Assembly (NCBI GenBank): GCA_965247055.1
Contig: CBDFGE010000006.1
Span: 496,001-560,000 of the forward strand
Length of the DNA: 64,000 nt
From: CBDFGE01 sp965247055
Lineage (GTDB): Bacteria; Chloroflexota; Dehalococcoidia; Lucifugimonadales; JAGWBF01
Reading direction: 5' to 3'
Shown here: piece after piece, positions 51,968 through 60,006 of the stretch
How positions within the stretch are numbered: the first letter of the stretch is position 1
How the letters are laid out: each line of letters opens with the position of its first letter
Notes under the pieces: generated by a model
What the model was told of the DNA's origin: nothing
The model's database searches: none
What the model saw: the letters and a program-made list of their open reading frames with translations, nothing else
Program-made: the position numbers and the translations under genes

Positions 51968-52767
51968 GCCGTCTCCCGCACCAGCCAGCCCAGGAAAGCC
52001 TGCACTTCGGACACGTCCCGGAGGACGAAATCCGCCTCCTCCGCCAGACCCGGGGGGGCTTCCCGGCCTATCACGGCCGCGGATACCTTCCCGAATCCCC
52101 CTGTGTCGTGGAGCTCCCTTGCGGCACGGAAGGAGTCTATGTCTGTCACGTCGTCCCCTATCACCACCGCTCCCGCCAAGCGGTATTCGCCCACGAGGGC
52201 CTTAACGGCCGTGCCCTTGGTCAGGTCCACCGGCGGGAGAACATTGACCACCCGCTTCCCCATGACCAGCTTCACCTGCCCCCCAGCAAGCTGCTGGATC
52301 GCTCTCAGCAGGTCGTCCCGGGCCCTTTCCGGGTCGCTAGCGTGGCGGTAGTGCACGGCAAAGGCCCACCCCTTCTCCTCGAAGCTGAGGCCTTCCGAAG
52401 GGAACAAGGACCTCAGGTCGCCCAGGAGTCTTGCAATGAGGGGGGCGAAACCTCGGGCCTCCTCGGCTGGGGACAGGACCCCCCGCTCCAAACGCTCCAT
52501 GCCGTGATTTCCTACGTAGAGCAGGTCCGGTAGGCCCACGATATCCCTGGCCTCCGGGGCAGCCCGCCCCGTGATGATGGCCACCAGCCCCAGCCTCTCG
52601 CTCAGCACACGGAGGTCAGACCTGACACAGTGGCTCAGCCTGGTCCCGCCCGGCTCAGGAACTATTGGGGTCAGGGTTCCGTCCAGGTCCAGCAGCAGTC
52701 CCATGGGGCCTGCCTTTAACAGGGCGCCGGCCTCGTGCAGGTTGTCCAACAGACGTCCCCTGGCCAT
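51964..52767 (-). CDS. otsB: Trehalose-6-phosphate phosphatase-like HAD protein
   Basis: 267 residues. HAD motifs: LLLDLDGTLTP (nucleophile Asp and general acid), IITGRAAPEARDIVG, Lys in VLPPVDLTKGTAVKAL, and VVIGDDVTDIDSFRA. The GNHGMERL cap contact is also typical of trehalose-phosphatases. It would remove phosphate from the product of the convergent glycosyltransferase. The stops of the two genes overlap, so neither can have a terminator between them. An extended -10 lies 36 bases upstream. The start is ATG 52767. Confidence 0.9.
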   Translation of the reverse strand: MARGRLLDNLHEAGALLKAGPMGLLLDLDGTLTPIVPEPGGTRLSHCVRSDLRVLSERLGLVAIITGRAAPEARDIVGLPDLLYVGNHGMERLERGVLSPAEEARGFAPLIARLLGDLRSLFPSEGLSFEEKGWAFAVHYRHASDPERARDDLLRAIQQLAGGQVKLVMGKRVVNVLPPVDLTKGTAVKALVGEYRLAGAVVIGDDVTDIDSFRAARELHDTGGFGKVSAAVIGREAPPGLAEEADFVLRDVSEVQAFLGWLVRETA

Positions 52768-52802
52768 ATCCGCCCCTGAACCGGGTGGAATCTCCGTCGA
52801 GG

Positions 52803-52811
52803 AGTATAGCA
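52803..52811 (-). promoter_or_regulatory. Extended -10 of otsB
   Basis: Minus strand TGCTATACT, 36 bases before the ATG. On the other strand TATGAT (52814-52819) stands back to back and may serve the gene at 52876. Confidence 0.45.
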
Positions 52812-52875
52812 GCTATGATAAAATAGAACTATCGGTACAGCCTTATCCAATTTCTCGGAAAGTGACACGGACACG

Positions 52876-53448
52876 ATGGAAGAGTTGTTTGACCTGGGGC
52901 AAAACGGGCCCGAGCGTACTGATATCAGCCTGTGCATCTTCCCCCACCTGAAGGAGTTCCTGGCCGTCGACCTGAGATGGGGGTCTGCCCAGGTCAAGCT
53001 ACTGAACGTGACGGAAGTCTTCTCCGATCCCTTTTTCTCCAGTGTGGAACACGGCTTTAGCCATCTGCTGAGGGAGCCCAGCGAGCACCCCTTCGCCAAC
53101 CTCATAGATCTGCCCCTGAGAGTCGAGGAGCTGGTGCGGGAGACCGGGATGCTATCGATCCTGGAGAGGCTTGGGAGGAAAGACAGCGACGACGAGTTTC
53201 CGACGGTAGCCGTGTTCGTCATCAGCGGAGCGGCCCTGTCCATGAGCTCCCAGCAGATCGCCCAGGCCTTCCGGTCCCTCCTGGGGACGGACGCGGACCC
53301 AGCCCTGGTAGAGGAGTGCTGCCGCTATCTGGAGAGGCTGATGGCCGAGGAGCACAGGGTGGTGAAACGGATCGACCGGCAGGACCTCAGAGAGGCCATG
53401 GAAGACGAGTCACCCAACTACTTTACCCTCTGGGAACGGAGGAACTGA
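52876..53448 (+). CDS. Unknown protein
   Basis: 190 residues, acidic, no signal peptide or membrane segment. I do not recognise the family. Residues 1-50 look beta-rich (DISLCIFPHLKEFLAVDLRW, AQVKLLNVTEV); the rest is helical (LIDLPLRVEELVRETGMLSI, MSSQQIAQAFRSLLGTDADP, ECCRYLERLMAEEHRVV). The last part (QDLREAMEDESPNYFTLWER) may bind another protein. It lies between otsB and the UGSC operon on its own. The ATG has no strong ribosome site. Confidence 0.6.
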   Translation: MEELFDLGQNGPERTDISLCIFPHLKEFLAVDLRWGSAQVKLLNVTEVFSDPFFSSVEHGFSHLLREPSEHPFANLIDLPLRVEELVRETGMLSILERLGRKDSDDEFPTVAVFVISGAALSMSSQQIAQAFRSLLGTDADPALVEECCRYLERLMAEEHRVVKRIDRQDLREAMEDESPNYFTLWERRN

Positions 53449-53521
53449 CGACTCCTCGTGCTGTCAGGTCTCCCCGGCAGGGAGCCACCTCTCGGCACGT
53501 CGGACCCACGCCTACGTCGGC

Positions 53522-53550
53522 TTGACGAGGGCGTGGGTATATGCTAGGTT
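53522..53550 (+). promoter_or_regulatory. Promoter of the UGSC operon
   Basis: TTGACG, 17-base spacer, TAGGTT, with TGC before it (TGCTAGGTT). It supports starting the next gene near 53588 and not at the upstream TTG in the same frame. Confidence 0.6.
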
Positions 53551-53587
53551 AAACTTGGCTGCCCTCCTTCATTCGTCAGGAGGCATG

Positions 53588-54661
53588 ATGACCTTGGCAC
53601 TCGTGGACGTAGTACAGGCGGAGTGGGACGATGTGGTGGAGGCCATAGAAACGTGCTACGAGCTGGGCTGGACCGACGGCCTGCCGGTCGTGCCCCCTAC
53701 GACGGAGCGGGTGCAGCAGTTCTTGGACTACTGCGGCCGGCCCCCCGGCGAGGTGCTTGGGACCTTACCGGAGCGCCGCCGCGAGGTGACTGTGGGTAAG
53801 GTCGCGGCCAACGCCGTGATGGCCGGTTGCCTGCCCGAGTACCTGCCAGTGGTCCTGGCGGCTACCGAGGCCATGCTGGACCCGGGCTTCAACCTGATCG
53901 GCCCCTCGTCGAGTCTGGGAGGCGCGGGTATCCTGGTCATCGTCAATGGGCCCGTCATCCGGGAGTTAGGCATTAACTGCCGGAATAACCTCTTCGGGCC
54001 TGGCAACCGGGCCAACGCCACCATCGGAAGGTCCATCCGGCTGATACTTATGAACGCCTGTGCCTCCATCCCCGGCCTCTTCGACCGGAGCATGTTGGGG
54101 CACCCCGGAAAGTTCAGCTGCTGTATCGCGGAGAACGAGACGGAGACCCACTGGAACCCCCTGCATGTGGAGAGGGGGTTCTCCAGGGACGACAGCGCCG
54201 TCACCGTGCTGGCTTGCGACGGCCCCCGCCAGGTGCGGATGGCGGCCAAACCGGAGGTTATCCTTGCCGGAGTCGCCGACATGGCCTCGGCCCTGGGCAC
54301 GTCCATGGCCAACTCCGGCTCCGTGGGGGACTCCTCGACGATGGTCCGGCAGGGCGAGGTCGCGGTGGTGGTGGCCGGCACCAGCGACGTTTGGGATGGT
54401 TGGAGCAAGGCGGACGTACGCCAGTACCTATCCTCCCGGATACGCCGCTCCGTGGCGGACCTGAAGCGTGTGGAGGTAGTAAAGGGCGATGTGGAGCCGG
54501 GTGACGAAGAACGGTTCGTCCCAATGGTGCCCACGCCCGAGGACATCCTTTTGGTGTTCGCCGGCGGCCCCGAAGGGCCCGTGTGCTCTGTCATCCCCAG
54601 CTGGGGGCCCAGGGTGTCCTCCACCTCGGTCACCAGGGTGGTGCGGTTACCAGCACGCTGA
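53588..54661 (+). CDS. Cys-rich partner protein of the UGSC selenoprotein
   Basis: 357 residues from ATG 53588 (AGGAGG at 53578-53583 is four bases ahead; ATG 53585 is too close). No signal peptide. The start ELGWTDGLPVVPPTTERVQQ and CGRPPGEVLGTLPERRREVT are characteristic of a family seen next to UGSC proteins; I know no biochemical function for it. Further conserved-looking parts: VAANAVMAGCLPEYLPVVLA, GPSSSLGGAGILVIVNGPVI, CRNNLFGPGNRANATIGRSI and a Cys pair in GKFSCCIAENETETHWNP. There are at least nine Cys. It ends 45 bases before the selenoprotein gene and shares its promoter, so the two probably act together, perhaps as a redox pair (inference). Confidence 0.75.
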   Translation: MTLALVDVVQAEWDDVVEAIETCYELGWTDGLPVVPPTTERVQQFLDYCGRPPGEVLGTLPERRREVTVGKVAANAVMAGCLPEYLPVVLAATEAMLDPGFNLIGPSSSLGGAGILVIVNGPVIRELGINCRNNLFGPGNRANATIGRSIRLILMNACASIPGLFDRSMLGHPGKFSCCIAENETETHWNPLHVERGFSRDDSAVTVLACDGPRQVRMAAKPEVILAGVADMASALGTSMANSGSVGDSSTMVRQGEVAVVVAGTSDVWDGWSKADVRQYLSSRIRRSVADLKRVEVVKGDVEPGDEERFVPMVPTPEDILLVFAGGPEGPVCSVIPSWGPRVSSTSVTRVVRLPAR

Positions 54662-54706
54662 TAAGCAGGGGGATGGCCGGACCTAACATGTGGAAGGAGG
54701 CAGCTC

Positions 54707-55279
54707 GTGGCGCTACAGACCCGTCAACAGTACAGCCTTGTGGACCCCACGACTCAACCTATCGCCGCCGCCTTTACCGGGGCATCGCGGCTGAAGGACC
54801 TCAGGGGTAAGCGGGTTGGGCTGATCGACGACAGCAAACCCAACGGCAAGGAGCTACTGGAGGAGCTGGCCGATCTCTTGAAGGCCAGGTACGGTGTCGC
54901 GGAGGTCATGTACCACCGCAAGCCATCGGCCTCCAAGCCCGCCGATCCCGAGGTCATCGCCCGGATGGGCAAGGAGTGCGACTACGCCATAGTCGCGATC
55001 GGCGATTGAGGGTCCTGCAGCGCGTGCAGTGTGCACGACGGAATCCACGTAGAAAAGGCCGGCATTCCATCGGCCACCATATGCACCGACCCGTTCAAGG
55101 TGACCGCCACGGCCATGGCGAGGATGTGGGGCGCGGCGGAGTATCCCGTCATCTACACGTCTCATCCGGTTGGCGGTCTAAGTAGGGAGGCTATAGGGCG
55201 CCGGGCGGAGGAGCTGTTGGACCAGGTGGTGGCAGTTCTGACGGGGGTGGAGGCGTCCCATCTAGCTGCGACCCCTTGA
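54707..55279 (+). CDS. UGSC-family selenoprotein
   Basis: 190 codons from GTG 54707 (AAGGAGG six bases ahead). TGA at codon 101 (55007-55009) stands in VAIGD-Sec-GSCSACS, the Sec-Gly-Ser-Cys motif after which the family is named. Before it: LKDLRGKRVGLIDDSKPNGK and ECDYAIVAIGD, a Rossmann-like alternation. After it the same frame continues for 89 residues: HDGIHVEKAGIPSATICTDP, TATAMARMWGAAEYPVIYTS and a helical end. Reading TGA as stop would give two useless halves, yet both are well conserved in style and share one frame. A SECIS-like hairpin follows at 55023-55037. Sec and Cys two residues apart suggest a selenenylsulfide redox centre; the reaction is unknown. Confidence 0.92.
55023..55037 (+). 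promoter_or_regulatory. Bacterial SECIS-like hairpin in the UGSC gene
   Basis: CGTGCA, loop GTG, TGCACG: a perfect 6-bp stem with the loop 20 bases after the UGA and a G as first loop base. A competing stem CTGCA/TGCAG (55015-55029) has its loop too close to the UGA. Confidence 0.7.
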
Positions 55280-55406
55280 GCCCTTCGGTCCGCCGGGCAG
55301 GGGCACCAGCGGGAGGGGCGCTGCCCTTAGCTGATTGGTCTCCCGCGAGGCGCACAGCCTGAGCTTGGCACCGGCGGCGGGCAAACGAACGGACGCATCT
55401 TGCCCA

Positions 55407-55928
55407 TCAGGCGGGGCTACCCTGAAGGCCTTGCTGCCCCTTCAGCGTCCATATCTCCCCCAGGTGGGTGTAGCCGTGGGTGAGCAGGACCGTCCCCAGC
55501 ACCTGCTCCACGGTAAGCTCCCCCAGGGGTTTTACGGTCAGCCTCCGCTCCAGGTCCTGCTCTGTGATCGAGTCCAGGTAGGAGCCCGCCTGCCTCCACA
55601 CTTCGCCCATGTAGGAACAGAAGGCGGGTATATCCGTGATCCTCAGGGCCGCGGCGTCGTGAGGGCTCATCCCGGTGCCCTGGGCCTTCGAGTCGAGGCC
55701 AAACCTCTGGTCCCACTTCCCCTCCATCCACACCGTAGGTTCTCGCTTGAGTACAAACCGGACCACATTGTCCACAGTACGGGCATAGTGCCACGCAACG
55801 AAGGCGATGTGGTTACCCTCCTGGTTGGGTCTCCAGTGGGCCTGCTCTTGGGATAATCCCTTTACGGCATCGTCCAGCGAGCGCTGGAGGCTCCCCAGCG
55901 AGTCACGAATTAAGGTGAGCTCTGACAT
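55407..55928 (-). CDS. DinB-family metal-dependent protein
   Basis: 173 residues, DinB/YfiT four-helix fold. Helix 1 IRDSLGSLQRSLDDAVKGLS, helix 2 with HIAFVAWHYARTVDNVVRFV (first metal His), and C-terminal LTHGYTHLGEIWTLKGQQG (the paired His). The three His bind nickel or zinc. Members act as thiol transferases or in damage response; no specific role can be read here. It is alone on its strand. Confidence 0.88.
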   Translation of the reverse strand: MSELTLIRDSLGSLQRSLDDAVKGLSQEQAHWRPNQEGNHIAFVAWHYARTVDNVVRFVLKREPTVWMEGKWDQRFGLDSKAQGTGMSPHDAAALRITDIPAFCSYMGEVWRQAGSYLDSITEQDLERRLTVKPLGELTVEQVLGTVLLTHGYTHLGEIWTLKGQQGLQGSPA

Positions 55929-56163
55929 GGCGTCCTCCCTTGGGGGGCGTGGTATTGGGCACCGGGTTCACTTGAAACGGCCCTTCCCGCCCTGACTATG
56001 GCGGCACACCCCCACAGGTATAAGTTCCAGTCTACCGCCCCGCTGCCGCCCCCACAAGTCGGCGCGGTTCCTATTTTCCGGTACCGGGGCTCTCTGGTAC
56101 ACTTTCCCCGTGTCGGGCAACGGAGAGAAAGTGGACGGCCACTATCTGGGTAGGAGCTGAAGC

Positions 56164-56787
56164 ATGGACTTGGCCACTTCAGGCTCGCCGGTGCGGGATG
56201 CCTCCAGGTTGGGGGCGGCCGGTGGTAAGGTCTTACGCTCGGCCAAGGCCCTGGTGCCTCTTCTGTTGTGCCTGGTCCTGTTATCGGTTGCGTGTAATAC
56301 TGCGCCCGCCTCCAGCCGGGGTACCGGTGGGGAGGAGCTGGTGCCCCGTTTTCTCCTGGGAGGCTGGGTATTTCCCGAGGGCGAAGAGGTGGGGCCCTTC
56401 GCCGAGACGCTTCGGACCTTCGTCCTGACCTCTGAGCAGGGGGTCAGGGACCTGCTGGACGGGCTGGACCTGGTCCGCACCAGGGGTAACATGGAGGCCC
56501 TCACCGGGGCCGATTTCAGCAAGGTGGCAGTTCTGGCGGCGTACTACCTGTGGCGGCCCCTCAAAGGGGACCCGCTGTCTTTGAAGGCGATGACGCTAAA
56601 GGGGACCGAAGTGGAGGTCGACCTGGAGCTGCTGGAGGACCCCCGGGGTCGCGAGTCCCCTTTTCTGATGGCGCCGCTGTACGTGGCCGCCCTTGATAGG
56701 GCGAAATTGCCCCTGGGGGTACCAATCACCTTCGCTTTCCAGGTCAACGGGGAGGCCGCCGGCTCCCTGACCGTAACCCTGGAGTGA
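56164..56787 (+). CDS. Lipoprotein of unknown function
   Basis: 207 residues. A basic stretch is followed by LVPLLLCLVLLSVAC, a lipoprotein signal with lipobox Cys near residue 44; the mature part is beta-rich. RTFVLTSEQGVRDLLDGLDL and FSKVAVLAAYYLW recall PrcB-like domains (protease complex subunits), but the match is weak. TGGTACACT at 56095-56103 may be an extended -10. GTAGGAGCTGAAGC stands ahead of the ATG. It probably sits on the outer face of the membrane. Confidence 0.7.
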   Translation: MDLATSGSPVRDASRLGAAGGKVLRSAKALVPLLLCLVLLSVACNTAPASSRGTGGEELVPRFLLGGWVFPEGEEVGPFAETLRTFVLTSEQGVRDLLDGLDLVRTRGNMEALTGADFSKVAVLAAYYLWRPLKGDPLSLKAMTLKGTEVEVDLELLEDPRGRESPFLMAPLYVAALDRAKLPLGVPITFAFQVNGEAAGSLTVTLE

Positions 56788-56867
56788 GTCCGTGGGTCGG
56801 CCTGGCGCGCTTTACGCCCCGAGGGAGGTAACGCCGCCTGGATCAGGTGGTCCCACACGAGGCGGAC

Positions 56868-57077
56868 TCAGACCACTGCCCGCGTACTCAGCGAGGCCAG
56901 AAGGCTATGGGATGCCGCAGCGATCTCGGCCACCGCGCCGTGGAACGCCTCCTTGTTGGCGTGCGATGGCACCCGAAAGCCGCTGATCTTGCGCACGAAC
57001 TGGAGGGCTGCTGCGTGGACTTCCTCGTCGGTAGCCGGCGTGTGTGTACGGCGAAGTGTCTTGATGCTCCTGCACAT
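56868..57077 (-). CDS. DUF2277-family small protein
   Basis: 69 residues: MCRSIKTLRRTHTPATDEEV then AALQFVRKISGFRVPSHANK. This is the whole DUF2277 pattern, with Cys2 and the RK(I/L)SGF core. The family is common in bacteria and has no known function. AGGAGGAATGA stands ahead of the ATG. Confidence 0.9.
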   Translation of the reverse strand: MCRSIKTLRRTHTPATDEEVHAAALQFVRKISGFRVPSHANKEAFHGAVAEIAAASHSLLASLSTRAVV

Positions 57078-57173
57078 GCTTCATTCCTCCTATAACCTCA
57101 CCCGCTAGCGTAGAGAAGGATAGCACACCCAACCGTAGGGGTATCAGTTGCTCCGCCGTTCAACCCCGGGTAG

Positions 57174-57977
57174 CTAGCGGTGCCTCTCTAGCTCCTCAAT
57201 CGCCTCCTCCGGGTCGTAGCCCAGCTCCTGCGCACGCTTAATATCGGCTTCGGCCTCGGCAAGTTTGCCGAGACGAATGTAGCTGACCGCCCTGTTAGCG
57301 AAGGCATAGGGATAGTCCCCCAGATGGATAGCCCGGTCGAAGTCGTCTATGGCCCTCTGGTACGCCCCCTGCTCGAAGTAAGCGGCGCCTCTGCCGATGT
57401 AGCGCTCCGGGTTGCTGGGGTCGAGTTGTATGGACCGGTCGTAGTCCGCTATCGCCCGCTCCAGCTGGTGCAGCATGAAAAGGGCGTGGGCCCGGTTGTA
57501 GTAGGCGTCGGGGTCCTGGCTGTTGAGGCTGATGGCCTGGTCGAAGTCCTTGATCGCCGGATGGTACTGGCCCATCTGACTGTAGGCAAGCGCCCGGTTG
57601 TAGTAGGCATCAGTGTACTGGGGATTGAGCTTGATGGCCTCGTCATTGGCCTCTATGGCACGCTGGAACTGGCCCTGGTTGATGTGCTCTGTGCCGAGCT
57701 CCTTGAATACAACGGCGTCCTCCGGCTTGGGAGGCGCCGCCTGCCCGCCGCTGGCTGAGGCGGGCTCGGTCCAATCTGGCTCCTCGAGCTGGACGTCTTC
57801 GCTATAGTCCTCGACCTCAGGGTAGTGCTCAGGTCCCGAGGCCCCGTCTCTCCGCCCTCCACCGGAGCCGCCTAGAATTCGGCCCAGGAGGCCGCGCTTC
57901 TTGAGCCCCTGGCCGCAAAGGAAGCAGGTAGAGGCTCCGTCCTCATTCTCCGCATCACAGTTAGGACACTTTCGCAT
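57174..57977 (-). CDS. Zinc-ribbon TPR protein
   Basis: 267 residues. N-terminal zinc ribbon CPNCDAENEDGASTCFLCGQ (two CxxC), then a charged linker to residue 90, then five to six TPR units: GTEHINQGQFQRAIEANDEA, DAYYNRALAYSQMGQYHPAI, DAYYNRAHALFMLHQLERAI, RYIGRGAAYFEQGAYQRAI, YAFANRAVSYIRLGKLAEAE. TPR arrays bind other proteins. The partner is unknown. A promoter with an inverted repeat lies upstream. Confidence 0.9.
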   Translation of the reverse strand: MRKCPNCDAENEDGASTCFLCGQGLKKRGLLGRILGGSGGGRRDGASGPEHYPEVEDYSEDVQLEEPDWTEPASASGGQAAPPKPEDAVVFKELGTEHINQGQFQRAIEANDEAIKLNPQYTDAYYNRALAYSQMGQYHPAIKDFDQAISLNSQDPDAYYNRAHALFMLHQLERAIADYDRSIQLDPSNPERYIGRGAAYFEQGAYQRAIDDFDRAIHLGDYPYAFANRAVSYIRLGKLAEAEADIKRAQELGYDPEEAIEELERHR

Positions 57978-58054
57978 GGCATCGCCTCCGGATTCGGCAT
58001 CCCTGTCGCGAAGCTACCTTTGGGCTCGACTCTTCGAGAACACTCGATGATTAA

Positions 58055-58086
58055 ACTATACAGGCTCGATCGTTGGATTTCCAACG
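58055..58086 (-). promoter_or_regulatory. Promoter of the TPR gene with an operator-like inverted repeat
   Basis: Minus strand: TTGGAA, 18-base spacer, TATAGT. A perfect inverted repeat CGTTGGA-TT-TCCAACG (58071-58086) covers the -35, where a repressor would block polymerase. Confidence 0.5.
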
Positions 58087-58211
58087 GGAGCATGGGCGAG
58101 TACGAAGTGCACCGTAGGCCATAGAGGAAGGTCTGCACAGAGGTTTAAAGAGGGCTCTTAAACGCAGGGCACGACGTGGGGATGGAGTCAGTCGAGGGTG
58201 GCGGAGGGAGA

Positions 58212-59750
58212 CTAGGCAGGCCGGCGGACCTGGCTTGCCGCTAGCTCCGGCTCGTTGGCGACTACAAGGGCCTCAATGACCCTATAGATCTCTTCGCTCA
58301 GCTGATCAAACGCACTTTGGGCCTGGCTCGTTTCCCCATCGCGTCCCATCAGTTCCAGCTTTAGAGCGCACTCCCAGGCGCGCTTCGCGCCAAAGTTGCT
58401 CACGGCTCCCTTCAATGTGTGGGCACTTGCCTGGAGGGAGCTAGCGTCGGCCATCGCGATCGCATTCCGAACCTCTTCCAGCAGCAATGGGGCATCTTGA
58501 CAGAACAGCTTCCCGACTTCTTGGAGGAGTTGAGCATCCCCGCCAACTTGGGCGAGAGCCGCATCTAGATCGAGGCTGGGCGATAAGGAATGTCCATCTT
58601 CCGCCTCTTTCTCTTCCTGGTGACTCGGGGATACGAGGCTGTCGACCATATCGAGGAGCCGTTGTGCCTGCACCGGCTTCGAAATGTATGCGTCCATTCC
58701 GGCACGCAGGAATCTTTCCTGATCGCCCTTCATGGCGTGGGCTGTCATGGCTACAATCGGGACGTGTGTTCCGGTCCCCTCTTCCATTTCGCGGATGGCT
58801 GCCGTCGCCTCCAGCCTGTCCATCTCGGGCATCCGGATGTCCATGAGTATCAGGTCAAAGGACTGACTTCCAAAGGCTGCCAGGCATTCCCGGCCTGTTC
58901 GTGCCAGCACCACCGAGTGGCCACGTTTCTCCAGAATCCCTGAGCTCACTCTCTGATTGACAACGTTGTCCTCGGCGACAAGAACCCTGACGCCGGCTCC
59001 GGCCCCACGGGTAAGAGGAGAGTCGTATCCGGATTGGCCGGTGCCTTCAGGGGCAACGTTGTAGAGCTGGCCTGCGTTGGTCCCAGGTTTGCCAAACAGA
59101 GCGGTAAAGTGGAAGGTACTCCCTCTTCCAAGCGCGCTATCTACCCAGATGCTGCCCCCCATCATCGCGACCAATTGGGACGAGATCGCCAGGCCCAGTC
59201 CGGTGCCACCGTACTTGCGGGTGGTCGAGCTGTCCGCCTGGGCGAAGGCGGCAAAGACCAATTGCTGCTTCTCTCCAGGTATCCCGATTCTCGTGTCCGA
59301 TACGATGAAGCGTAGGACTACTTCGTCTTCAGTTTCCGTGTCCTTCTGGACCCGCACCCCCACCTCTCCCTCTTCCGTGAACTTGATGGCATTAGATAGA
59401 AGGTTCGCAATAACCTGATGGAGGCGTGTCGGGTCACCCACCAGGGCGTCTGGAACGTCCGGCTCGACCTGGTACTGGAGATGGAGGCCCCTGCGATGGG
59501 CCCTGACCTCCATCTGGGAGACAATGTCTCTCAGCCACACGTCCAGGTTGAACCCAGTGGCTTCCAGCTCTAATTTGCCGGCTTCGATCTTGGATATATC
59601 CAGGATGTCGTTGAGCAGGCTGTGCAGCGAATCCGCTGAGTCTCTGACCATCCTTAGGGACACTCTCTGCTCGGCGGGGACGTCTGCATCAAGCAGCAGG
59701 TCGGTCATCCCGATGATCCCATTCATCGGGGTCCTGATCTCATGACTCAT
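58212..59750 (-). CDS. Hybrid histidine kinase lacking its sensor part (HisKA-HATPase-REC-Hpt)
   Basis: 512 residues. It begins at the H-box itself: MSHEIRTPMNGIIGMTDLLL, with phospho-His3. Then come the N-box LHQVIANLLSNAIKFTEEGE near 130, the G1 box as VSDTRIGIPGE (normally DTGIGI, so one Gly is Arg), the G2 box GGTGLGLAISSQLVAMMGGS, a receiver domain (LVAEDNVVNQRV, LILMDIRMPEMD with phospho-Asp) near 255-370, and an Hpt domain (ASAHTLKGAVSNFGA). No sensor or membrane part. The DNA just before the ATG still encodes LAKSRFVAN, the normal lead-in of a kinase, in frame, so the gene is cut at the 5' end where it meets the receiver gene. Activity is doubtful. Confidence 0.88.
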   Translation of the reverse strand: MSHEIRTPMNGIIGMTDLLLDADVPAEQRVSLRMVRDSADSLHSLLNDILDISKIEAGKLELEATGFNLDVWLRDIVSQMEVRAHRRGLHLQYQVEPDVPDALVGDPTRLHQVIANLLSNAIKFTEEGEVGVRVQKDTETEDEVVLRFIVSDTRIGIPGEKQQLVFAAFAQADSSTTRKYGGTGLGLAISSQLVAMMGGSIWVDSALGRGSTFHFTALFGKPGTNAGQLYNVAPEGTGQSGYDSPLTRGAGAGVRVLVAEDNVVNQRVSSGILEKRGHSVVLARTGRECLAAFGSQSFDLILMDIRMPEMDRLEATAAIREMEEGTGTHVPIVAMTAHAMKGDQERFLRAGMDAYISKPVQAQRLLDMVDSLVSPSHQEEKEAEDGHSLSPSLDLDAALAQVGGDAQLLQEVGKLFCQDAPLLLEEVRNAIAMADASSLQASAHTLKGAVSNFGAKRAWECALKLELMGRDGETSQAQSAFDQLSEEIYRVIEALVVANEPELAASQVRRPA

Positions 59751-60006
59751 GTTGGCTACAAACCGGCTCTTTGCGAGGCATGTGTTCCGTGTCCGGGTGT
59801 TGCTTTAGCCGCCTCAAGACTTCGAAGCCGTCCATGCCCGGCATCCTTACATCCAGCACTCCGATATCAGGAGCCTCGGACATCGCTAGCTCATATGCGG
59901 TGGTGCCATTGGAGGCCTCCACAACCTCGTGGCCCTGTTTCTCAAGGAGTTGCTTGACGATGAGCCTGGTCCCTCGCTCATCCTCGGCGACTAGGATTTT
60001 GGACAT
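59740..60006 (-). pseudogene. Truncated response-regulator receiver domain
   Basis: 88 codons from ATG 60006: MSKILVAEDERGTRLIVKQL with the acidic pocket Glu8-Asp9, and phospho-Asp52 in GVLDVRMPGMDG. Receiver sequence ends at residue 77 (HPDTEHMP, normally HPDTKHIPVI). Then eleven residues of read-through follow in the frame next to that of the kinase. The Thr/Ser switch, the Lys strand and the last helix are missing. It looks like the N-terminal part of a receiver (or receiver-kinase) gene after a deletion. Confidence 0.8.

Noticed and set aside
54707..55009. Reading the UGSC gene as two pseudogene halves
   Set aside because: Same frame on both sides, the UGSC motif at the TGA, a SECIS-like hairpin and selD in the same window make selenocysteine the better reading.
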